DNA of 22,156 nt from an uncultured Lachnospiraceae bacterium (GTDB taxonomy: Bacteria; Bacillota; Clostridia; Lachnospirales; Lachnospiraceae). Where the stretch lies: assembly GCA_902783445.1 (NCBI GenBank), contig CACZQX010000251.1, forward strand, positions 1 to 22,156, in the 5' to 3' direction. A program made the translations under genes and the position numbers. Of the stretch, positions 14,796-21,352 are shown piece after piece. Under the pieces are notes generated by a model. That model was not told the DNA's origin. It was given only the letters and a program-made list of their open reading frames with translations, and searched no databases. The first letter of the stretch is position 1. Each line of letters starts with the position of its first letter.

Positions 14796-16193
14796 ATGTA
14801 TAACAAAAACGACATTTTGGATTTAAAAATTGAAGACACGGGCATCGATGGAGAGGGCATAGCAAAAATAGACGGCTATGTGTTTTTCGTAAAAGACGCG
14901 GTCTGCGGAGATGAAATAAAAGCAAAGGTTATGAAAGCGGGCAAAAGTTATGGATATGCCAAATTGCTTGAAATAGTTAAGCCGTCAAAAGACCGCGTGG
15001 AGCCAAACTGTCCGGTTGCAAACAAATGCGGCGGTTGCCAGCTTTTGAATATGTCTTACGAGGCACAACTTAGCTTTAAAGAAGAAAAAGTAAGAAATAA
15101 TATCGAAAGAATCGGCAAAGTTAAGGACTTTATATTCAAGCCCATTATTGGTATGGATAGCGAGAAAAATCTTCGTTATCGAAATAAAACTCAATTCCCC
15201 GTGGGTTTGGATAAAGACGGAAAAATCGTAACGGGCTTTTTTGCCAGAAGAACTCACAGCGTTATAAAAATAGATGATTGTATGGCGTCGCCTTCGGTAA
15301 ATGCGAGCATTCTGAAAACAGTTAGAGATTTTATGGAAGAAAATAAGATAAAGCCTTATGATGAAAAGGCTCACAAGGGGCTTGTGCGACATATCTTAAT
15401 CAGAAACGGATTTGCAAGCGGAGAAATAAATGTTTGCCTTGTGATTAACGGTGATAAATTCCCAAACAGTGATGAGCTGGTTAAAGGATTAAAGGATGCA
15501 ATAAGCAGTTCGGATGATTCGACAAAATGGGAGCTTACGGGTCTTGTGTTGAATACAAACAAAGAAAAAACCAATGTCATAATGGGAAAAGACTGTAAGA
15601 CATTGTGGGGTAAAAGCTATATTAGGGACAAAATCGGGGATTTAAGCTTTAATATTTCGCCCCTTTCTTTTTATCAGGTAAATCCCGCCCAGACCATAAA
15701 GATGTATGAAAAAGCTTTGGAATATGCAAATCTTAAAGGAGATGAAAAAGTTTGGGATTTGTATTGCGGAATAGGAACCATATCTTTGTTTTTGGCAAAG
15801 AAAGCAGGTAAGGTGTTCGGTGTGGAAATAGTGCCTGAGGCCATAGAGGATGCAAAGGAAAATGCAAAACAAAACGGAATAGATAATGTGGAATTTATTG
15901 CGGGAGCGGCCGAGGATGTTATTCCGGATTATTACAAAAGAACAGGAGAAAAACCGGATGTTATAGTGGTGGACCCGCCAAGAAAAGGCTGCGATACAAA
16001 GCTTCTCGATACAATTATAAAATCGGGATGCAAAAGACTTGTTTATGTTTCATGCGACAGTGCGACTTTGGCTAGAGATATAAACTATCTTTCAAAGAAC
16101 GGTTTTAAGTTGGAAGAGCTGACGCCTTTTGATAATTTCCCGGGCTCTGCCCATGTTGAGTGCGTTTGCTATATGACCAATACAAGGCTTTGA
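14796..16193 (+). CDS. rlmD: 23S rRNA (uracil-C5)-methyltransferase, RlmD/RlmCD type
   Basis: The 465-residue enzyme transfers a methyl group from SAM to C5 of a uridine in 23S rRNA (U1939 for E. coli RlmD; some Firmicute homologues also modify U747). An N-terminal TRAM domain (about 3-60) is followed by an iron-sulfur cluster site formed by Cys72, Cys78, Cys81 (CPVANKCGGC) and Cys162. The Rossmann methyltransferase domain has VWDLYCGIGTISLFLA (319-334), VDPPRKGCD (392-400) and the catalytic Cys420 in YVSCDSATLARD, with Glu455 in HVECVCYM as the likely general base. The two-base gap after the 46-codon ORF suggests coupled translation. The ATP-grasp-like gene follows 29 bases later. Confidence 0.95.
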   Translation: MYNKNDILDLKIEDTGIDGEGIAKIDGYVFFVKDAVCGDEIKAKVMKAGKSYGYAKLLEIVKPSKDRVEPNCPVANKCGGCQLLNMSYEAQLSFKEEKVRNNIERIGKVKDFIFKPIIGMDSEKNLRYRNKTQFPVGLDKDGKIVTGFFARRTHSVIKIDDCMASPSVNASILKTVRDFMEENKIKPYDEKAHKGLVRHILIRNGFASGEINVCLVINGDKFPNSDELVKGLKDAISSSDDSTKWELTGLVLNTNKEKTNVIMGKDCKTLWGKSYIRDKIGDLSFNISPLSFYQVNPAQTIKMYEKALEYANLKGDEKVWDLYCGIGTISLFLAKKAGKVFGVEIVPEAIEDAKENAKQNGIDNVEFIAGAAEDVIPDYYKRTGEKPDVIVVDPPRKGCDTKLLDTIIKSGCKRLVYVSCDSATLARDINYLSKNGFKLEELTPFDNFPGSAHVECVCYMTNTRL

Positions 16194-16222
16194 AAAAACA
16201 AATGAAAACAGGAGGTTTACTT

Positions 16223-17560
16223 ATGAGATTACAGGAACAGGTATTTGAAGCTTACAAAGAACACATTAATTCACATATGGAAGAAAACAAAAAGGCCGGA
16301 CTTGTGGCAAAAGAGGCAATAGAAAACTCACCTCTTATGTACAACAATGTTTTGGACAAGACGGTTCACATTCCAAAGGTTTTCGATAAAAAGGCCATTG
16401 CCGATTTTGAAGATGTTGTGGCAATGAGCTACAAGATATTCGGAAAGGTTATAGAAGAGTATCGCACACATGAAGATTACAGAAAGCTCTTTCCTTTTTC
16501 CAAGGAGCTTGAGGAGCTTATTTTACTTCCGAGAAGATCGAAAAGCTTTTTGCCGATTTGCAGAATTGATATTTTTTACCATGAAGACAGCGGTGATTTT
16601 AAATTTTGTGAAATAAATACCGACGGTGCGGCCGCAATGATAAGAGATTTGGAGCTTAGAAAAGCATTGGTCCACAATCCTGCTCATAAAGAAGTTGAAA
16701 AGAAATTTAAGATTGAGCCCTTTGAATTGTTTGATTCGTGGGTTAAAACATTTATGGATATATACGATTCTTACGAAAAGAAAAAGAACAGCCCACATGT
16801 TGTTCTCGCTGATTTTTTGGAGAATGCTACATTAAAGGAATTCGAGGAATTCGAAAGACATTTTAAGGCTGCCGGAATAAGTTGTGAAATTTGCGATATT
16901 CGTACCCTAAAATACGAAAATGGTGTATTATATACAAAAGAGGGAAAAAGAATTGACGCAATTTACAGAAGGGCGGTAACGGCCGATATTATGGATCATT
17001 TTGATGAAGTAAGTGACTTTATCAATGCCGTAAAAGATGACGCGGTATTTATAGCCGGCGATTTTGCGACCCAGATTATCCATACAAAATGGCTCTTTTA
17101 TGTATTGCATCATGAGAGAACGAAGAAATTTTTAAGCGATGAAGAAAACGCTTTTGTTAAAAAGCATGTGCCTTTGACGGTTGAATTCTCCAAAGAGTAT
17201 ATTTCTCTTGAAGAAGTTAACAAAGATAAAGACAAGTTTATGCTTAAACCTATGGATGCTTATGCATCAAAAGGCGTATATGCGGCAGGACGCGAGTACA
17301 ACCAAGCGGATTGGGAAAAAGTTACAAAAGACCTTTACGGAAAAGGCTTTGTAGCCCAAGAGTATTGTACACAGTATATGACCGACAACATTGATTTTGC
17401 TTGGGGAGACGGCAAATGGCATCCTTACATCAATATGCCGGGACTTTATACATACAATGGCAAATTTACCGGAATACTTATGCGTATGGCATGTGAAGAA
17501 AACATTATAGTTGCCCACGAAAACGAAAGAACAGCTCCTGTATTTATGGTTAAAGAATAA
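16223..17560 (+). CDS. ATP-grasp-like protein, glutathionylspermidine synthase family type
   Basis: The start is set at 16223 because AGGAGG at 16210-16215 lies seven bases upstream; an in-frame ATG at 16160 would overlap rlmD. The 445-residue product has LPICRIDIFYHEDSGDFKFCEINTDGAAAMIRD (109-141), where R114, D116, E130 and N132 fit an ATP-grasp metal or substrate site. Later come KFMLKPMDAYASKGVYAAG (338-356) and GFVAQEYC (375-382), which look like the lysine and adenine-contact strands, and YNGKFTGILMRMA (411-423). The order resembles glutathionylspermidine synthase C-terminal domains and related circularly arranged ATP-grasps, which ligate an amine to a carboxylate using ATP. Substrates are unknown, and no amidase domain or polyamine gene is adjacent. 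It is the next gene after rlmD in the operon. Confidence 0.65.
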   Translation: MRLQEQVFEAYKEHINSHMEENKKAGLVAKEAIENSPLMYNNVLDKTVHIPKVFDKKAIADFEDVVAMSYKIFGKVIEEYRTHEDYRKLFPFSKELEELILLPRRSKSFLPICRIDIFYHEDSGDFKFCEINTDGAAAMIRDLELRKALVHNPAHKEVEKKFKIEPFELFDSWVKTFMDIYDSYEKKKNSPHVVLADFLENATLKEFEEFERHFKAAGISCEICDIRTLKYENGVLYTKEGKRIDAIYRRAVTADIMDHFDEVSDFINAVKDDAVFIAGDFATQIIHTKWLFYVLHHERTKKFLSDEENAFVKKHVPLTVEFSKEYISLEEVNKDKDKFMLKPMDAYASKGVYAAGREYNQADWEKVTKDLYGKGFVAQEYCTQYMTDNIDFAWGDGKWHPYINMPGLYTYNGKFTGILMRMACEENIIVAHENERTAPVFMVKE

Positions 17561-17577
17561 ATATTAAGGAGATACAT

Positions 17578-17643
17578 ATGAGCGTTGTATCATTGACACT
17601 GGGCAATTATATTATGATAGCGGAGCTGCTTGGACTCCTTTAA
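17578..17643 (+). CDS. 21-residue ORF with strong ribosome binding site (possible truncated gene remnant)
   Basis: AAGGAG at 17566-17571 stands six bases before an ATG that opens 21 codons (MSVVSLTLGNYIMIAELLGLL, shown here in part: SLTLGNYIMIAELLGLL) ending in TAA at 17641-17643. The peptide is hydrophobic and looks like the first part of an N-terminal membrane helix, as found in GGDEF-type sensor proteins, rather than a complete protein. Nothing in the following 70 bases continues it in any frame. It may be the surviving 5' end of a deleted membrane gene, or a real micropeptide. It lies 17 bases after the ATP-grasp gene. Confidence 0.35.
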   Translation: MSVVSLTLGNYIMIAELLGLL

Positions 17644-17658
17644 TGGATAAACACTTTT

Positions 17659-17667
17659 TGCTATAAT
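17659..17667 (+). promoter_or_regulatory. Extended -10 promoter of mnmA
   Basis: TGCTATAAT (17659-17667) is a consensus extended -10, 52 bases before the mnmA ATG. The matching -35 position shows no recognisable box. AAAGGA at 17707-17712 is the ribosome binding site. Confidence 0.5.
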
Positions 17668-17719
17668 GTAAAAGATTTTAGTAAAAAAGAGTTAAGCAGT
17701 AATTGCAAAGGAATATAAA

Positions 17720-18787
17720 ATGGCAAAAGTAATAGTTGGAATGTCCGGCGGCGTGGATAGTGCCGTAACGGCATTGCTTTTAAAAGAACAAGGATATGAA
17801 GTAATAGGTGTTACCCTAAGAACATGGGAGGCCGAAGACGGCGAAGAAAGCAGATGTTGCGAAATAGACGATGCAAGAGCCGTGGCAATGAAAATAGGTA
17901 TAGATTTTCACACATATAATTGCGTTGAACAGTTTAAAAATCAGGTTGTGGAACCTTTTATGAAAGCCTATGCGAAGGGAATGACTCCGAATCCTTGTAC
18001 GGAATGCAACAGATGCCTTAAATGGGAGAGACTTATTCATGTGATGAAGGTCTTTGAGGCCGATTATGTGTCAACGGGACATTATGCAAATATCGTGAAA
18101 CTGGACAACGGAAGATATAGCGTCAAAAAGGCTGCATTTGCGGACAAAGATCAAACATATATGCTTTACAGACTTAGCCAGGAACAGCTAAGTCATACTC
18201 TTATGCCTCTGGGAGATATAAGCAAAGATGAAGTCCGTGAAATAGCAAGAAAAGCGGGACTTTCGGTAGCGGAGAAAAAAGATTCTCAGGAAATCTGCTT
18301 TGTTATGAACGGCAGTTATACGGACTTTATTGAAGATAATTATAAGGGAGAACTTAAAGGCAGCGGAAACTTCGTGGATAGTGAAGGAAAAGTCCTTGGA
18401 CAGCACAAGGGCATAATTCACTATACAATCGGCCAAAGAAAAGGCCTCGGAATATCAAGCACACAGCCTTTGTATGTAAATAAAATAGATGTGGAAAAAA
18501 ACGAAGTGGTTCTGGGAAGCGAAGAATTGCTTTACACAGACAGAGTTGAAGTCTGTGATGTAAGTTTTACGGCAATAGAGGACTTGCCTGAGGGTGAAGA
18601 ATTAAAATGCAAAGTTAAAATTCGTTACAGACATGACGCTAAGCCCGCAAGCATAACAAAAAATGATAAGGGAAATATAACAGTAAAATTTGAAGATAAA
18701 GTAAAAAGCGCAACCCCGGGACAATCGGCCGTATTTTACGATGAAAATGATGTCCTTTTGGGAGGCGGAATTATTGTTGCCAAATAA
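17720..18787 (+). CDS. mnmA: tRNA-specific 2-thiouridylase MnmA
   Basis: The 355-residue enzyme activates C2 of U34 in tRNA-Lys, -Glu and -Gln with ATP and inserts sulfur delivered as a persulfide. The PP-loop is GMSGGVDS (7-14), the tRNA-contact region is STGHYA (118-123), DKDQTYMLYRL (142-152) is strictly typical, and the C-terminal beta-barrel runs from about 240 to the end. The active-site cysteines are Cys96 in NPCTECNRC (the NPxxxCN position) and Cys193 in DSQEICFV. Cys93 and Cys99 flank Cys96, and Cys46-Cys47 occur in the N-terminal domain. No cysteine desulfurase or TusA gene is adjacent, but the TusA domain of the fusion protein at 3272-5758 is in the same window. Confidence 0.96.
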   Translation: MAKVIVGMSGGVDSAVTALLLKEQGYEVIGVTLRTWEAEDGEESRCCEIDDARAVAMKIGIDFHTYNCVEQFKNQVVEPFMKAYAKGMTPNPCTECNRCLKWERLIHVMKVFEADYVSTGHYANIVKLDNGRYSVKKAAFADKDQTYMLYRLSQEQLSHTLMPLGDISKDEVREIARKAGLSVAEKKDSQEICFVMNGSYTDFIEDNYKGELKGSGNFVDSEGKVLGQHKGIIHYTIGQRKGLGISSTQPLYVNKIDVEKNEVVLGSEELLYTDRVEVCDVSFTAIEDLPEGEELKCKVKIRYRHDAKPASITKNDKGNITVKFEDKVKSATPGQSAVFYDENDVLLGGGIIVAK

Positions 18788-18797
18788 AAAAAATGTT

Positions 18798-18826
18798 TTG
18801 TAATATAGACATCAATACTTTATAAT
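18798..18826 (+). promoter_or_regulatory. Promoter of the EAL-domain gene
   Basis: TTGTAA (18798-18803) and TATAAT (18821-18826) are spaced by exactly 17 bases. A leader of about 60 bases follows; I found no c-di-GMP riboswitch motif in it. Confidence 0.6.
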
Positions 18827-18893
18827 GAAATTAGATGAGGTGGATAATCTTGTATTGTACTAAAGGGTGCACGTATTTTAATGGGGTAATAAT

Positions 18894-20792
18894 ATGTGGA
18901 ACTTTAGTTTTATTTGTCCTACTTTATTAATATTGTTTATTCTTTTGATATTCTATTTTTCGTTGCCTCGACTTGGCATAAGACAAAACAAAGTCTTTTT
19001 AAAAATCATTATTATAGAAACCCTTGTTGTAATTTCGGATATTGTTTCCAGCGTGTTGGATAATAATTATCAAGAGCATCCGCTTGTGCTTGTTAGTGTG
19101 GCGAATATGTTGTTTTTCGTATTCTTTATGCTTCGCGCTTACGTTTTGTTTAAGTTTGTAATAAGCGTTTTGCATATATACCCGAGAAAATTTCCTGCCA
19201 TAAAATACTTTGTGCGTCTGCCATTATATCTTTCTTTGGTAGTTACGGCATTTTCTCCTTTTACGGGAATGATTTATATTGTAAACGAGACCGGATATCA
19301 TGCGGGACCTTTCTATAACGTTACATATTTTTGCTCCTTCTTCTATCTTGGAATGGCATTCTTGTCATTCTTCATAAAACGCGATGTGCTGGTAAGAAAA
19401 AGAGAACTTTTCAGCCTTCTTTTCTACAATGTCATTATCGGAGCGGGTTTGATTTTCCGTATACTTTTACCGAATTACTTGCTGATGGATACCTTCTGTT
19501 TAATGGCAATTTTGCTTGTATATCTTTCTTTTGAAAATCCGGAGTTTTATTTAGACTTAAGAAGTACGGCTTTTAACAGAAAAGCATTGACGGACTTTTT
19601 GGATGAAAGGGCCGGCAATCAGTGGAAGAATTATATCTGTCTTATTATTCACGATTATTCCGAAATGCGTGCAATATACGGTTCAACACAAATGGATGAT
19701 GCTCTGCATATGATTTCCGATTATTTAAATCAGATGTTTCCGAAATCACATATTTTCTACTTTTCCAGAGGACGTTTTGTAATATTGACGGATAGTCGCA
19801 TTAATAAAGAAGAGGCTTGCGAAAAAATAGCGGATAAGTTTGAAAGTTCGTGGAAGTCCGAACTATCGGAAGTGTATTTGAATGCGGACTATGTAATCTT
19901 TTCGAACAAAGAGAACAAGCTATCCGCGGAGGTTATTGAGGGAACAATTACAACAGCCTTGGACAGAGCGGATTTTATTAATGACAGACGTCCTTTGTAT
20001 ATAGGCGCGGAAGATATTGAAGAAACCAAAAAACAATTGGAAATAGAAAGATGTTTTGAACATGCAATAGAAAACGGCAAAATCGAAGCATTTTTACAGC
20101 CTATTATAGATGCGGAAAGCGGAAGAATCATCGGAGCGGAAGCTCTTGCACGTCTCAGAGACGAAGAAGGAAATGTTATTCCGCCGCATATGTTTATTCC
20201 GATTGCCGAAAGTACGGGTCGCGTGCATGAACTTGGTGTTCAAGTCTTTGAAAAAGCATGTGAATTTATCAAAAAGTCGGGTCCGGAAATGAAGGGTTTG
20301 AGCTGGATAAACGTAAATTTATCACCTATTCAGATGCTTCAAGCGGATTTGGCCGAACAGTTGGAAAGCATTGCAAACAAGCATGGTGTGGATACCGAAT
20401 TGATTCATTTGGAAATAACGGAAGAATCTACAATAGACGACTATTCCATGCAACATCAAATTAAAGCATTAAAAGATAAAGGATTTGTTTTGGTTCTTGA
20501 TGACTACGGAACGGGTTATTCAAACCTTGCAAGACTTAAAAAGATTCCTTTTACTACGGTAAAATTGGATATGGATATTGTATTGGACTATTATCATAAT
20601 CCGGATGAAGTGCTACCGATGATGATTAAAACATTTAAGCAATTGGGCTTTAAAATCACGGCGGAGGGAATTGAAAACGAGCATATGTCTTTAGTGCTTG
20701 CGGAGCTTGGATGCGACTATTTCCAAGGCTTCTATTATTCGATGCCTATTCCTATGCACGAATTTTCCGAGAAGTATTTAAAACCGGCATAA
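18894..20792 (+). CDS. Membrane EAL-domain cyclic-di-GMP phosphodiesterase with degenerate GGDEF domain
   Basis: The 632-residue protein starts with about seven hydrophobic segments (residues 5-215), a membrane sensor region. A GGDEF-like domain follows (about 225-375) whose signature is YFSRGRFVI (289-297) instead of YGGDEF, so it cannot make c-di-GMP. The EAL domain (about 385-625) keeps all catalytic residues I can check: E416 in EALAR, N475 in NVNLSP, E507 in LEITEES, D536-D537 in DDYGTGYSN, K557 in VKLDMD, E591 in EGIE and Q611 in FQGFYY. It should hydrolyse c-di-GMP to pGpG at the inner membrane. The ATG has only GGGG (18883-18886) as a ribosome binding site. It stands alone, between mnmA and the DUF2325 gene. 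Confidence 0.93.
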   Translation: MWNFSFICPTLLILFILLIFYFSLPRLGIRQNKVFLKIIIIETLVVISDIVSSVLDNNYQEHPLVLVSVANMLFFVFFMLRAYVLFKFVISVLHIYPRKFPAIKYFVRLPLYLSLVVTAFSPFTGMIYIVNETGYHAGPFYNVTYFCSFFYLGMAFLSFFIKRDVLVRKRELFSLLFYNVIIGAGLIFRILLPNYLLMDTFCLMAILLVYLSFENPEFYLDLRSTAFNRKALTDFLDERAGNQWKNYICLIIHDYSEMRAIYGSTQMDDALHMISDYLNQMFPKSHIFYFSRGRFVILTDSRINKEEACEKIADKFESSWKSELSEVYLNADYVIFSNKENKLSAEVIEGTITTALDRADFINDRRPLYIGAEDIEETKKQLEIERCFEHAIENGKIEAFLQPIIDAESGRIIGAEALARLRDEEGNVIPPHMFIPIAESTGRVHELGVQVFEKACEFIKKSGPEMKGLSWINVNLSPIQMLQADLAEQLESIANKHGVDTELIHLEITEESTIDDYSMQHQIKALKDKGFVLVLDDYGTGYSNLARLKKIPFTTVKLDMDIVLDYYHNPDEVLPMMIKTFKQLGFKITAEGIENEHMSLVLAELGCDYFQGFYYSMPIPMHEFSEKYLKPA

Positions 20793-20810
20793 AAAAGTTT
20801 GGAATTTTTG

Positions 20811-20853
20811 TTGACAAAAATAAAAAGATATTATATAGTTAGTTATAGCTAAC
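20811..20853 (+). promoter_or_regulatory. Strong promoter of the DUF2325 gene with operator-like repeat at the start site
   Basis: TTGACA (20811-20816, perfect consensus) and TATAGT (20834-20839) are spaced by 17 bases. GTTAGTTATAGCTAAC (20838-20853), an inverted repeat GTTAG-N6-CTAAC, begins inside the -10 box and covers the expected transcription start, where a bound repressor would block initiation. Confidence 0.65.
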
Positions 20854-20868
20854 CGATACTTAATCGGT
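20852..20868 (+). other. Small hairpin in the DUF2325 leader
   Basis: ACCGAT (20852-20857) pairs with ATCGGT (20863-20868) around a five-base loop, immediately after the first GTTAG repeat. There is no U tract; it may stabilise the 5' end of the mRNA. Confidence 0.4.
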
Positions 20869-20905
20869 GTTAATGTTTGAAAACAGAAAATTTTTTTGAT
20901 AAAGA

Positions 20906-20921
20906 GTTAGATATTACTAAC
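20906..20921 (+). promoter_or_regulatory. Second GTTAG-N6-CTAAC inverted repeat, next to the ribosome binding site
   Basis: GTTAGATATTACTAAC has the same five-base arms and six-base spacer as the repeat at 20838-20853, 68 bases centre to centre. It ends two bases before AAAGGAGG (20923-20930), the ribosome binding site of the DUF2325 gene. Confidence 0.6.
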
Positions 20922-20936
20922 TAAAGGAGGATTGTT

Positions 20937-21221
20937 ATGAGCGTTGTTATAGTTGGTGGAAATGACCAAATGGTTTCGAATTATAAAAGTGTATGTAAAA
21001 AATATAATTGCAGTGCAAAGGTATACACTCAGATGAAAGGAACTTTGAGAGACAAAATCGGAAATCCAGATTTGCTAATACTTTTTACCGGAACGGTATC
21101 ACACGATATGGTACATTGTGCAATGAAAGAAATAAAGGGCAGCGATACTAAAATCGCCAGATCTCATTCAAGTTCAATTTCTTCTTTAAAAAGCATTTTG
21201 GAAGAGCACATTCCTGCATAA
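20937..21221 (+). CDS. DUF2325 family small protein
   Basis: This 94-residue protein covers one complete DUF2325 domain: SVVIVGGNDQMVSNYK at the N-terminus, KVYTQMKGTLRDKIGNPDLLILFTGTVSHDMVHCAMKE (28-65), and IARSHSSSISSLKSILEE (73-90). The alternating beta strands and helices suggest a small Rossmann-like fold with a VGG loop. Conserved polar or thiol residues are Cys20, Cys25, His56, His60, Cys61 and His77, which could bind a metal; this is inference. The family has no established function. The promoter is strong and carries two operator-like repeats, so expression is likely high but tightly controlled. The AAGGAGG ribosome binding site is six bases from the ATG, and the hairpin at 21238-21265 ends the single-gene transcript. 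Confidence 0.92.
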   Translation: MSVVIVGGNDQMVSNYKSVCKKYNCSAKVYTQMKGTLRDKIGNPDLLILFTGTVSHDMVHCAMKEIKGSDTKIARSHSSSISSLKSILEEHIPA

Positions 21222-21237
21222 TAAATATATATACAGC

Positions 21238-21265
21238 AAAAGGGGGCCTTTAAAGGCTCTTTTTT
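21238..21265 (+). terminator. Rho-independent terminator after the DUF2325 gene
   Basis: GGGCC (21244-21248) pairs with GGCTC (21255-21259) around TTTAAA, and the stem extends through G-U and A-U pairs into a run of six T. Confidence 0.75.
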
Positions 21266-21282
21266 GTTATGTATTAATTGCG

Positions 21283-21312
21283 TTGTTTAAGGTCAAAATT
21301 ATAGTGTATAAT
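21283..21312 (+). promoter_or_regulatory. Promoter of the hydantoinase/oxoprolinase gene
   Basis: TTGTTT (21283-21288) and TATAAT (21307-21312) are spaced by 18 bases, about 40 bases before the ATG. Confidence 0.55.
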
Positions 21313-21352
21313 TAAAGTCAGATTTAAAAAGAACTTAGGGAATAGGTGTATT

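Noticed and set aside
16160..16222. ATG at 16160 as the start of the ATP-grasp-like gene
   Set aside because: It overlaps the end of rlmD, and AGGAGG is placed for the ATG at 16223.
18827..18893. Cyclic-di-GMP riboswitch before the EAL gene
   Set aside because: The leader is too short and lacks the conserved GEMM core sequences.
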